Source: Ridgeia piscesae
Taxonomy: Eukaryota; Annelida; Polychaeta; Sabellida; Siboglinidae
Reading direction: 5' to 3'
Assembly: GCA_025642075.2 (NCBI GenBank)
Contig: JAODUO010000417.1
Coordinates: 1 to 64,000, forward strand
Length of the DNA stretch: 64,000 bases
The notes beneath the pieces were generated by a model that saw only the letters and a program-made list of their open reading frames with translations, did no database searches and was not told where the DNA came from. Shown here piece after piece: positions 23,794 through 57,873 of this stretch. Made by a program: the position numbers and the translations under genes. Numbering within the stretch: the stretch's first letter is position 1; every line of letters starts with the position of its first letter.

Positions 23794-23808
23794 GCTGATG
23801 ATACCGCC

Positions 23809-46496
<22,688 letters not shown>

Positions 46497-47340
46497 TTGT
46501 AGCCGCATGGTCAGTGCTGGTGCTCAGTGTTACATGTGTCCACATAGATGTTCTGCCAAGATGGAGTCTGACTAGCCTAACAACTACAACTACTACTGCT
46601 GGCCAGTTAGAATGAACGACCATATAAGGACATCACACCCAAGACCAACTAGGAATAGGGCTGTAAGAGGTCTGGGAGAAGGATACAGCACATGTCCTGT
46701 TGTGCTTCCTGCCTAGCTTTCATGCACAAAGAGAACACGTCATTCCTAGTTGGTTGGACCGTGAACAATTATAATGATAGGGAAGTTTTACAGGGACGTA
46801 GCCGGATGTACAAAGACACGCTGGAGCTGTCGTACAACTCAAGCAGCTAGAGGATATGGATGTCTTCTACATAAGCAAAGCTCCTGCATAATGATTGTCT
46901 TGCATTGATATTAATGTACATAACTGTAGACTGTATTTGTGCAGTGTCGACTGAACAAGTAGTATCGACTGTACTTACGTAGTATCAACTGTAGATGTGT
47001 AGTATTGAATATACTCCTACCATTGACTATTTGTGTACTATCGACATAACTCATGCACTATATGAATTGTACTTGGGTGCTGTAGTCTACTTTTTACAGT
47101 GCTTAGTACAGTATACTGCATTTTTGCGCTGTCAGCTGTATTCATGACTAAACTCAACTGTACTTGTGTACTGTCGACTGCACTAATGTAATATTAATTG
47201 TACTTGTTGACAATTGACATCTCCACTGTATCATGCCTAAAGAATAACTGCTGAATTTATGTTTGTGTGTGTAAATATATTTATTGTTTGTTTTGATTGT
47301 GTACATATTTATAAATAAAGAATGATAATGTGCAGTGTTA
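46497..47340 (+). other. SLC6 3'UTR
   Basis: The first good poly(A) signal is AATAAA at 47314-47319. The part 46920-47190 is a degenerate tandem repeat of TGTACTTGTGTAGTATCGACT-like units. The exact cleavage site cannot be seen. Confidence 0.65.
47314..47319 (+). terminator. Polyadenylation signal AATAAA
   Basis: AATAAA about 820 bp after the SLC6 stop, followed by TG-rich sequence (ATAATGTGCAGTGTT). Confidence 0.6.
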
Positions 47341-47504
47341 TCAAGGGTTAAACACCGTTTTGTCTGTGATACTACATCGTTTGTAGGTACATATATGCCA
47401 ACTTCAAAATTCCCACATAGTGCATATTTTCGTGTATAAAAACAAAACGCATCATTGGGATGATTACAACCGTATCCCAGTTTACTGAAGATTTGATTAC
47501 ATTT

Positions 47505-47818
47505 AAAGAGCACAATGGCTCAGTGGTAGAGCTTTGGGCTCTCGACTAAGAGAACCCGGTTCAGATCCTGGCTGCGGTGTTACAACCTTGGGCAAGTTTG
47601 TTCACTCCACATTGCTCCAGTTCACTCAGCTCTGTAAATGAGTATATGACAGTGGTGAATATGTGTAAGAGCTGCCTTTAATTGTAGAATATGGCTGGAT
47701 GCTTCCCAGAGAAGTTGAGGTGTTTGATTGAACAAGTCTGCCAGGAAGTAAAGTGTAAAGCGCTTTCAACAGTGCTGAGGACTGGATACTGTGCGGTATA
47801 AGAACTTACCTTTTTAAG
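47505..47818 (+). repeat. tRNA-derived SINE, near full length
   Basis: A box TGGCTCAGTGGTAGAGC (47517-47533) and B box GGTTCAGATCC (47558-47568) in a tRNA-like head, then a central domain (CCTTGGGCAAGTTTGTTCAC, TTGCTCCAGTTCACTCAGCT) and a 3' part ending CGGTATAAGAACTTACCTTTTT. The central domain recalls the conserved region of the MetaSINE superfamily, from memory. Confidence 0.92.
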
Positions 47819-47960
47819 ACTGTTTTCACCATCATCATTTCTTTTTCATAGCAGACCTCGGGCAATGAAGTCATGAAAAACGTCTTGCCTCGTCTCTAAT
47901 CTGTCCTTGATCTCAATGTTTTGACCTTGTCTTGCGCAACAGTACATGGACAATTCAAAT

Positions 47961-48182
47961 CTACCTACATCATGCTGAATCACAATACTGAAACTGCACT
48001 GTTGCAAATTCACAATGATCTGATGATTTAGGACGAAAATTAAGTGGGGTGTTGTGCTGGACCAACTTCTTTTAGTAGCGATGTCTGCATGACACTAAAT
48101 CATTCGCTGCTGTTGGCTTGTATGAAACGCGAAGGTGTCACCGGCATCGCATCCAAGTGGTTTGAGTCGTACCCAGTCAGAA
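47961..48182 (+). pseudogene. LINE reverse-transcriptase fragment
   Basis: Two reading frames together give RT-like text: a LNHNTETALLQIHNDLMI segment (about 47970-48030) and LNHSLLLACMKREGVTGIAS-KWFESYP (48092-48175), matching the RT fingers/palm region of CR1-like LINEs. The catalytic YADD region is absent and the frame is broken. Confidence 0.75.
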
Positions 48183-48572
48183 TATATATATATATGCATA
48201 AACGAAAAAAGCCCAGTGGCATAACCAGAAGGGGGGGCAAGACCCCAATCACTAAAAATTAGCCTATTAATATGCAAATTAGTTTCAAATGCGGAAACTA
48301 GTTTAGGAGCCCAATGTTTTCCTGAATACAGGTGTATCTAGAATTAGTGGAGTCGCTTACGGGAATGATCTTGACTGGATAAAAACACAACACTTGGAAG
48401 AGTGGCACCTTAGCACCGTACAGTTTTTGAGAGGGGGCTGCCCAATTTTAAAGGTCAAGGTCAAACATTAATAATTTTATAATCCATTTTCTAACGGTTG
48501 TTCAATATATCGATTTAAAATTAAGCCACAAATTTCCACAGGATTATTAACTAATTTGCATAAATCCAAAAT
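48183..48572. other. Non-coding stretch
   Basis: Short (TA)n at 48183-48194. CCCAATTTTAAAGGTCAAGG-TCAAACATTAAT at 48441-48473 has a partial inverted counterpart at 52360-52400. No gene. Confidence 0.5.
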
Positions 48573-48705
48573 GGTCGACCATGGTAGTTCACGGTCGACC
48601 ATGGTCATTGACGGTCGACCATGGTAGTTCACGGTCAACCATGGTCATTGACGGTCGACCATGGTCATTGGTGGTCGACTGCGGTCATTCATGGTCAACT
48701 GACAG
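48573..48705. repeat. 20-bp palindromic array, GGTCGACCATGGT
   Basis: Six to seven units of CGGTCGACCATGGTCATTGA or its ...TAGTTCA variant at an exact 20-bp period. ACCATGGT and GGTCGACC are both self-complementary, so neighbouring units can form nested hairpins. Confidence 0.93.
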
Positions 48706-49682
48706 ATTGTATTTTACGTTTTTTTAACTGAACAGATGGTGTCAACTAATTTAAGTATGTATTATGCAATCATTCATCTCTATTCTTTCATTATTTCACA
48801 CAAACTATATAAGATATTCTAATAAGGTTTTCCATAATATTAATTTTAATACTGTAATTAAGTGTTAATGCAAGACGTTCCACAACCATTATTAACCTGG
48901 GTATAAAACATGTCCAATTGTTGGGTAAAATACAAAAAATCATTGTTTTACCATATGGTAACAATTAAGCATTCAATAAATGCAAGCATGAATGCAGGCA
49001 CATATTTGAACTAAATACATTAAAAACAATACCGAAATTACTCGCAAATCGATCATCCTCAATATATATTTTGAGTAGACATTTACATAATGCTAACGTA
49101 TATAATAAGCAGTTACTTATTTTGTGGACTTCAATTCCAATGCAGCACTGTCTAAACCCTATAAGTTGATAATTTTATATTATGTCAAACAAAAGTAACA
49201 ATACTGGCAATAATGTAGATATCATGCAGCAAAATATGTATAGTACATGCAAGTTTTTCTATAATTACTTACTAGTAGTAAAGTGACATTACCTACATAA
49301 ATGTTCTGGAAAGACTGCATGCTGATATGGGCATGTTGAAATAGTATTTTTAAAGTCAGGCTAACTGGGCTATATTTAGGACAAAGCTTCCCTTCCCCCT
49401 CTCTTGTGCCTTTGATGTTGTCATGATTAATCACCCAGGGTAGTGGCTCTAGTGACTGTAACTAGATACAAGCAAGCTCCTACACAGCCTGTCCACTGTG
49501 GCTTGGACAAGGCTGAAATGCCAGGTCAGCAGTCAGTGTGCAGGGTAAATAAATGCACACCCAATGTCTGCCATGCAGCTAACTTAATTTATTAGGTGTT
49601 CTGTGAAAAAAGCTTCTGAGCATTACTCAAGTAATGGCTACAGGTTAGTATAATTATTGTTGCTAGTATTGTCTTCTTCCGC
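48706..49682. other. Non-coding stretch
   Basis: AT-rich, no exon, RNA gene or mobile-element motif recognised. Confidence 0.5.
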
Positions 49683-49862
49683 GATCATGGTCGACCGTGG
49701 TCGACCATGGTCAACGAAAGTCACACAAGTCTGACCATGGTCGACCACGGTCGACCATGGTCACACGACCATCGTCACCACGGTATTTGACGGTCGACCA
49801 TGAACTACCATAGTCGACCACCAAATACCGTGGTGACCATGGTCGACCATGGTCATCATTTC
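49683..49862. repeat. Second GGTCGACCATGG palindromic cluster
   Basis: Irregular copies of GGTCGACCATGGTC and GGTCGACCACGG plus an inverted pair CACCACGGTATTTG / CAAATACCGTGGTG (49778-49791, 49823-49836). It directly replaces the 3' part of the neighbouring LINE's RT. Confidence 0.9.
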
Positions 49863-49865
49863 GCC

Positions 49866-50778
49866 TGGGTAGGGAGCGAATCAGTCTGATCTTTGAGCTG
49901 AGTGGTATATTCCTGTCATTCCAGATGGTCTTGAGTTTGGCGAGTGCTGCTGTGGCCCGGGCGATCCTGGCGAGAATTTCAGGTTTAGATCCTTCATCTG
50001 TGATGATTGCTCCCAGATATTTGAACCTGTTGACGCAATCTAGTTTCTCGCCGTTGTCAGTGCTGAAGCCATTGGTGTTGTTGGTCATCAGTTTGGTCTT
50101 TTCTGCATTGATCTGCATGTCGTCGGCAAAACGCAAGTTTGTAATATTCCTGCCACCAGTGCTGACTGTCCCTTCATGGTCATTCAGTGCGTCAGTCATA
50201 ATTCTCTCCAAGAAGATGTTGAAGAGGGTGGGGGAGAGCACACAGCCTTGTCTTACTCCGACGGTGGTTCTGAACCAGTCCCCTATGCTGTTGTTAAGGT
50301 AGACTGCGCTGGTGGCCTTCTCATAGAGGTTCTGTATCATTCTCATCAGGTTGGCATTGATGTTGAAATGCCTCATGGTGGCCCATAGTGCTGCATGCCG
50401 TACCCCGTCGAACGCCTTCTTGAAGTCAATGAAGACGTGATAGAGGTCTTGCTGGTGTTGGAGCTACTTCTCGCACAGTATCCTAAGGTTGAAGATCTGC
50501 TCTGTTGTGCTGCGTCCTGGTCTGAAGCCTGCTTGTTCCTCAGCGATGATCTTTTCCGCTTGCGGCTTCAGTCGGTTCAGCAAGATTTTCAGCATAACTT
50601 TGCTCGGGCGACTGATGAGGCTGATGGTACGATAGTTCTGGCATAGCTGTAGGTTGCCTTTCTTGGGGAGGGTGATGATGAGAGATTGGGTCCACGGCGT
50701 GGGCCACTCCCCTGACTGGCAGATCTTGTTGCAGATAGTCAGTAGGGCACTTATCATGGCTTCTCCACCTGCCTGCAC
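49866..50778 (-). pseudogene. Reverse-transcriptase domain of the RTE-like LINE
   Basis: One frame from 50778 with a TAG stop in the middle (LRILCEK-stop-LQHQQDLYH), then through FIDFKKAFDG, QGCVLSP and FADD to CVNRFKYLGAIITDEGS and IARATAALAKLKTIW. The segment between FADD and INAEKTKLM is deleted. The thumb and C-terminus are missing. Confidence 0.9.
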
Positions 50779-51853
50779 CAGCTCCGCTCCGCTATCATTG
50801 CGTGGAAGGCTTCTGCTACTTCGGGGTCCTTCAGCTTCTCAAGGTCAAATTTGATCCTGGCGTGGCCGAGTTTCTTGACCCTCTTCAGATGTAGCTTGAA
50901 GTTCATCATGACGAGTTCATGGTCACTTCCAATGTCGGCTCCAGGAAAGCTCCGTGCCTTGGCAATGTTCACACTGGACCGGAAGCACTTCCTTACCATG
51001 ATGTAGTCTATCTGGTTGTGGTACTTTCCATTTGGGCTGTGCCACGTGGCTCTTCTGGATGCTTTGTGTGGGTCAGAGGTGTTCGCCAGCATAAGGTCGT
51101 TGTAGCTGGCAAATTCCAGGAGCCTTAGGCCTCTCTCATTTGATTTGGTGTTGCAGTATCTTCCACATGTGCCTATCCAGTTCTCATAAGCATCTTTTCC
51201 TATCTTGGCGTTCCAGTCGCCTTGCACCACTAGGATATCTTTCTTTGGAGTTTGGTCAATACTTCCTGCAGTTGTTCGTAGAAGTCTTCTACATCGTCAC
51301 CGTCATAGTCTGATTTTGGGGCATACGCCTGTATGATGGTAATGTTGAATGGCGTTGCCCTCAGGCGGATGGTGATAAGTCGGCTGGAAATTGGCCGACA
51401 ACCCATGACGCAGTTCACAGTGTTTTTGTGAATGAGGAACCCGACTCCTTGTTCATGTTTGTCGTCTCGACCACTGAAGTACAGTTTGTGTCCTTCCTGG
51501 GTGGATGTTTCTCCGATGCTTTTCCACCGTACTTCGCAGAGTCCTAGGATGTTCCAGCTGTATCTGTTCATCTCATGGGTGAGTTCATCTAGCTTGCCTG
51601 CTTCTCTCAGTGTTCTTACGTTCCATGTGCCCATAATGATGTTGCTCCTGGCACTGATCTTCGGTATATCAGTCGCACACTTTCCACCTCCGCCCTGGTA
51701 TACAGCGGAAGGCGCGGCCCTTTGTAACCCGGGCGACGGCCGATCCGGTTTGGGTTGAGTAATGGTTGTCATCATCATGTGGCGTATCTTGGGCGGATGT
51801 CGCATGGCGGAGCCCATCCCTCTCCATGCCTGACCACAGCCGATGTCCTCCAT
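50754..51853 (-). pseudogene. Endonuclease domain of the RTE-like LINE
   Basis: Two overlapping frames, 51853-51230 and 51230-50754, joined by a one-base frameshift at a run of As (CCAAAGAAAG). All the EEP landmarks are present: N of TWNVRT, E of CEVRW, the Y-P of AYAPKS, GDWN-KIG, and SDHELV with the catalytic Asp and His. A degraded copy of the same kind of domain is found at 4326-4632. Confidence 0.9.
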
Positions 51854-52150
51854 CTAGGTGGCTCGCATTGGTCGCGAACACGTGGTCGTTGTAGTTCGTC
51901 TGGGAACTCTTCCGCCCTGGCCGGTGACCTGCGTCTAGGAGGTCCTTCGCCCAGTGGTGCCGTGTTAACACCACCCCCTCACATGGTTTGGTCCGCCAGC
52001 TGAAGCGGTTTGCCGGGGCATGGCGCTTGGAGCCACATGTGAGAGATTTAGAGGATGGATGGAGACCAATGATGCCTGTCCACCCAAGGGTGCAGCATGC
52101 CAGACATCAAAGGTAGCACCCCTACCCAGAGCCCCCTATACCCCTAAACC

Positions 52151-52622
52151 TACGTATGTACCGGTATATATAATATACGATATTCTTTTTTTCTTCAGAG
52201 AAATTACGTAAGAGGTCTCAAAATAATTTGCACAGTTGTACATTATGAAAATTCAACTTTTTGGGGGCGTTAAGAGGAAACAGCACTTAGAAATCGCATT
52301 AAGACTAGTTACTCTGCCTGATTTACTATCAATGACGGTTATGCGATTCTATGGGAGTGATTAAATGTTGACCTTGACCTTTAAAATGCAACTGCCCAAT
52401 TACAAAAACGTTAGTACAGTATATCACAAAGCAACTCAATTAAAATTATAACATTATATTTCGGAGTAGCTATATACGTCTGGATACGGACGAATAGCGT
52501 AGGTCGGTACTCAGGCTATTTGTCCAGATACAGATACATATTTCACGGGAGTTCAATTCAAATTCGTACAAGCGGCACAGTTGAGTTGGCGAACTGGTGG
52601 CTGGACTGAGTTCGCAGATTTT
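52151..52622. other. Non-coding stretch
   Basis: Contains ATTAAATGTTGACCTTGACC-TTTAAAAT near 52360, partly inverted relative to 48441-48473. No gene. Confidence 0.45.
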
Positions 52623-52648
52623 AAATATATATATTATGTGTGTGTGTG

Positions 52649-52703
<55 letters not shown>

Positions 52704-52722
52704 GTGTGTGTATATATATATG
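52623..52722. repeat. Impure (TA)n/(TG)n microsatellite
   Basis: Runs of TA interrupted by TGTGTGTG and CATATA; partly palindromic (GTGTGTGTATATA...TATATATGTGTGTG). Confidence 0.9.
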
Positions 52723-53141
52723 GCGAACTTGCGAAGGTACAGGTTTTTTTGTGCGTAACAGCAAACGAAAGTTACGTGTTGTTTTGGTCTTCGTATTATG
52801 CCACATGTGTTCAAACAGGACAAGTAAAATAAAACAAGGCTACAAATGTGACCAAGTAAATCGTGTTGTATGAGTGACGTATACTGAAAAAAACAATAGC
52901 AACAGAGTATTTATACAACTAAACCCATGACCATGAACTGATTACAGCTACAACTTATATACTTAATTAGATGTCAGCATATTAACATAGTTGTTCAGAT
53001 TTGTCATACCATGCATACTTGACATCAGGATTATACATTGCATACGATATGGGCATCAATATTATTTCTATCAACTGGTACCATCATTCAGTTAATTAGT
53101 ACACAGGATACCCAGTACCAGTACACACGTAGAAATAGAAT

Positions 53142-53543
<402 letters not shown>

Positions 53544-53818
53544 CGAAGGATTGCAGACTACCAGCAGTTTGTATCTACACGAATACTTCAATGTTGAATC
53601 AATGCACATCTAGCTGACAATATAGCTAACAAAAATAATATAGGATCATAAGCACCAGCTTGGCGAAACTGGGACTTCAAAGGAGACATCAGTGCCTCCA
53701 TAACTTATTTACCTAGTACATCACGCACGAGCTAAAATTAGAACGTTTCGTTGATAAGTAAAACGTATTTGTATATAAAATAGGTATATACCGCTGGTAA
53801 TGTTATAGACCAGTGCAC

Positions 53819-53941
<123 letters not shown>

Positions 53942-54160
53942 CAGATAGAATAATGAACAAAGGTAGTTTGGTTAACCATGAGCCGGCAATCGATCAACAT
54001 TGCCAGGTTACGTCGGATGTACATGTAAACAAAGGTACCGCAAAACTGATGGTGCTTATTTTTTATAGTGTTGCTTTGCAACTGGCTTATTACTACATGG
54101 TCAAGAAAAGTTTTATGTTAAAATTGTATTCCTAATCGCAATACGTGTGACATAAAATTA

Positions 54161-54333
54161 TTACAGATGCAGTTTCCGAGATGTTATTTGATAATACATA
54201 AAGTCTTTGATTCGGCGCCATGGGATGTTTCTCAGGACGTCCTCTTTGGGAACGGTCAGCAACGTTATGCAGTGGTTGAGCTATCGGAAGACTGCAGCTC
54301 GTTGCTCAGGTGTCCACGTGTTTCTGCTTGCCA
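54161..54333 (-). pseudogene. Fragment of a conserved invertebrate domain, one stop
   Basis: On the minus strand an acceptor-like TTTCAG (54339-54334) is followed by ASRNTWTPEQRAAVFR, a TAG stop, LNHCITLLTVPKED, NIPWRRIKDFMYYQIT and SRKLHL before TAA at 54163-54161. The pattern W(T/S)-EE/Q-RAAV-R-L-H-I-L--VP-K---C---P-R-WKD-K--V-NQI---K is one I recognise from many uncharacterised fish and invertebrate zinc-finger or transposon-domesticated proteins. The conserved Cys after VPKED is not evident and the stop is in the middle, so I call it a pseudogene or the last exon of a decayed gene. Confidence 0.55.
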
Positions 54334-55330
54334 CTGAAATGTTGTCAAGCATACGTGAAAGAGATACAAATACTTATCAATAGCGATGGACAATTAAAAA
54401 TCATCTTCCAGAAAACAGCCAATGGACAGAATTGTATACACACTCTGAAACTAACTTATTGTCGTTCACCTTAAAAAACGTATCAATTTACAGGAAGGCC
54501 ATTTCTCAATATTCCTCCGAACTATTTGGCTCATGTAGTACGATGTTGTTGGCGGAACGAAGCCGGTTTCCTGGTGTAGATTATACAGCGAGATAAATCT
54601 ATGCGGGCGGAAGACTGTGTAACACATTGTAGATTATTGTGCAACAGAATGTATTATGTTCCGTTGCACAATGACCGGCCGAGCAGTTCTTTTTTATTTT
54701 GTTTTACTTGTACTGTTTATGAAAAACAAACGCCTCTTTAGCAACATACTTGTTCATCTGTCATTTTTTTAAACATGTCTGGTTATTGCACACAATTTGT
54801 CGTGCTAAATGCAACACGAAGTATACGATGTCTTTCCCCCAAACAAAAGGATGAAATTTTATCGTAAAATGTCATGAGATTGATCTAACAAGACTGAGTG
54901 AATTGGAGTATTACACATCTTAGGAGATGAGAAGTGGGCTGCCAAATAAGACATAGTCTCACCGGTCACGGGATGGTGCATTTGTCCAGGTGCATGTTGC
55001 CTCGATCTGCTTCCCCGGAACCATGACTAAATGAATGAAAGTTTTGTTTTGACAACAACAACACAGTAATATTCTACATATTATGGGAAAGGTAATACAA
55101 TGCGTACACAATGGTAAAGATAATAACATATAATACGATTCTATGATTGCTGCTGCTGTTAAAAGGACATAGCAGAAGTCACGTGGCTTGTAAAATGGGT
55201 CAACCATTTAGAAAATGTAATTTATTGTGACCTTGATTTGACCTTCAAAGTTAACCTAGATTTTATATCTGACCTAGATTTGACCCACAGTATGGTATTA
55301 ATTCCTACTAATGGTACAATTTAGCTGAAA
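54334..55330. other. Non-coding stretch
   Basis: No further exon of the 54161-54333 fragment can be recognised upstream of it. TGACCTTGATTTGACCTTC and TGACCTAGATTTGACCC near 55230-55290 form a short degenerate repeat. Confidence 0.45.
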
Positions 55331-55334
55331 TTAC

Positions 55335-55580
55335 GTTAGTATTTACTATAGTAAACCATAGTAAAATGTGGTATTCATTGTAGTAAATCATAAGAAAACG
55401 TAGTATTTACTGTAGTAAACCATAGTATATACTATGGTAAACCATAGTATTTATTATGGTAAAGCGTAGTAAATATTCTGCAAAAACACTGTCACTGGCA
55501 CTACGTCTACGATTTACTGTAGTAAAAAATTTAACCATAATAAATTTACTGTAGCAAACCATAGTAATTTATTTAGCAGG
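55335..55580. repeat. Palindromic minisatellite around ACTATGGTAAACCATAGT
   Basis: Degenerate units of TTTACTGTAGTAAACCATAGTA and its complement, including TAGTATATACTATGGTAAACCATAGTA. Many hairpins can form. No gene. Confidence 0.85.
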
Positions 55581-56015
55581 GCTCATTGTGGTATAATTCA
55601 GTGTACGTAATTAGTATGTTAAAAAATTTATATGTAGCCAAAATAAAATTCAATAAAATTCATTATTTTGATCAATAAACACACTGCAAAAATTCAACAA
55701 GTGACAAACGCTGTTAAAAAACATTTTACACCATTTCTTTCATGACCAATGCGCGCAGAGTAAATAGTACGGATGTTGCATGAAATATAAACATAAGCTG
55801 GCAAGGTAAAACCCAAAAAAATTGTGTTTCGAATTAATATCATGATAGAACGTTCGCAGGCAAACGTAGGTTGCCTCCAGGATTCTGATAAAAAAAACTA
55901 AACGATAATGCCATAGCCGATTCACTGGCACTGATTGAGCTGACAGCGCCGGACGAGCCGGTTAAATTCAACGATGTTTTATACAAAACACATGAAGATA
56001 TGAGATATAAACGAG
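55581..56015. other. Non-coding stretch before the signal-peptide exon
   Basis: No recognisable feature; it would contain the promoter and 5'UTR of the gene proposed to start at 56016. Confidence 0.4.
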
Positions 56016-56079
56016 ATGAAGATAACAGTATTTGCAAGATTTATCTTTACTTTGTTTGCCTTGCAAAGTTTGATTCACG
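56016..56079 (+). CDS. Candidate first exon: signal peptide
   Basis: ATG (56016) starts MKITVFARFIFTLFALQSLI and then His: a basic start, a hydrophobic core and a good splice donor G|GTAGGT in phase 1, the usual phase after signal-peptide exons. The following phase-compatible exon is 61464-61525. No homolog is recognised. Confidence 0.4.
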
Positions 56080-57870
56080 GTAGGTAATTTTATATTTAGT
56101 GAAAACTGCACGCCGTGTAAACGACGCGAAAATAATTAAATTTAAACCGAGTTTCGCCAACGTTAACAATTATGCTCTCAGCATAGTCGTACACACTGTT
56201 ACGGGCTGAATAAAAATATGCCAGTTTTCCCAATATATGAAGAAACCTTGGTAATCATCCAGTTAAAACCGATATATTCATTCAAAAATTTATGTTTTGC
56301 TTCCTGACCCTGCGCGCGCGAAAACGAAGTTGGGGGCAGGAATTCCATATTTTCCATGTTAATATATAGTTTTGTTTTTGGTTGTAATAATCGAACTGTT
56401 CCCGTATTTCAATTATATTGTCCGAAGGATTATTACAAGCAGAAGCAATGGAACACTTTACCGCTGACAATGATCACGGAAATAATGAATGTTAATCGAT
56501 TATTATGGTGGTTGCCACGGCATTAGGTTTTTTTTAGCGGCAAATATTTGTGTTTGGCGATCTTGACTAATAATAAAGAGTGCCATTTTTTCGCGCAGTA
56601 CAACGTGTTTGGGGCAAACGTATACATGTGTTATGATTATGTGGACTTAGACAACTTATCAGATATAAGTGTTTATCGAAACCACAACGTACAGCAATGT
56701 AAAATGCAAATCCCGTAAAAGACACATACGGCCTAAATTCGTGTATATTATCTGCACTACGTAAATCGCTACGTGTCTATGATAGTGTGGTAAACTCAAT
56801 ATTAAATCGGACATTTAAGATAAGAAACGTATAACACAAGATATTTATGACCTGCTTTTCCTAGTATTCATCAGTCGGAGGCTACAACTGTCATCCATCA
56901 TTATAATCGATTCTAGGGGGCACAACAACTTCCACTGGCAGATGAATCAAATTCATAATATACCTAAACTGACAGTTTAGATGCATATTAACATATATAA
57001 TGCTTTACTGGTTAAGCTGTTTAATTTTTTTTAAACATTACAAGAGTGCATAGCTGTGTATGTGAGAACAATTGTAATAATTGTTTTACCAGTAGAACTA
57101 ATTAGTATAAAGAATTAGTGTTACCCACCCACAGAAGTACCGCAGCACTTCCAACTCGTTTTATTTTCAGGTCATGAATAGGCTAATAATGAATAATTTT
57201 GCCTACCTATGTTGTAAGTTTGTCATTGTGAATTAAATATTTCTTCACCATAATCATCTAGTTGGAATATGTTTCTCTGGTTATTCATATGAGATGACCA
57301 CAAACACAGCAAAATTATGTGAATGCAGTGACATAGGTGGGCATTAATTAGTGCTTTCTGTAAAGATAGAGTTATGTATTCCACTCCACTCAGCCTGTCC
57401 AATCAGAATGCAGTTGATACCAATAGTGTATGATGTAATTGGTATTTCAATGTATAATTTCCATAATATTAATTTCTATGTTTGTAACGTTAATATGGCA
57501 ACATATAATTAACCAATATACACCACAGTTACACCATTATAAACATAATTAATCAAAACAAACATAACGTCTTTCTTGCCATTATATAAACTATAATAGC
57601 TTTTAGGAAACATCTTTAAAAATGCAGTTCCTTTTGTCATCATATTTATGAATATCAAATACCAATGATTACCTTCATTCTGGCAAGCTCCAAAAGGCAT
57701 GATGATTTACCTTGTCATCAATGTCATATCTTCTCAAGTTCACATATAGTAACAGGTTGCAGAGTGGCAACGTCTATGCGACATCTGAAATAAAACATAA
57801 CCAAACCAGTGAGCATTACTGGACATTTAATCATCAACAATGGCCCAAGAGGTCCTGAGGTCCTTTGGAC
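56080..57870. other. Non-coding stretch, possible intron
   Basis: AT-rich; no exon, RNA gene or mobile-element end recognised. CGCGCGCG-rich spot at 56311-56318. Confidence 0.5.
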
Positions 57871-57873
57871 TAT

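Larger units (their letters stand above)
49866..52150 (-). mobile_element. RTE-like LINE, broken and 3'-truncated
   Basis: Read on the minus strand: a GC-rich leader (52150-51860), endonuclease and reverse transcriptase. Endonuclease: GTWNVRTLREAGKLDEL and LCEVRWKSIGET (51640-51500), QAYAPKSDYD, QGDWNAKIG, HNQIDYIMV and GSDHELVMM (to about 50900). RT: LPKKGNLQLCQNYRTISLIS, AEEQAGFRPGRST, FIDFKKAFDGV, VGVRQGCVLSPTLFN and the catalytic NLRFADD (about 50115). Breaks: a frameshift near 51230-51240, a TAG stop at about 50464-50466, and about 70 bp missing right after FADD. The RT stops at about 49866, where the GGTCGACCATGG cluster begins. Not active. Confidence 0.93.

Noticed and set aside
47517..47575. 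tRNA gene
   Set aside because: The A and B boxes belong to a SINE head with mismatched stems and a SINE body attached; same for 60055-60115 and 1534-1552.
50176..50646. Plus-strand frames opposite the RTE-like LINE
   Set aside because: They are shadows of the minus-strand endonuclease/RT coding sequence.
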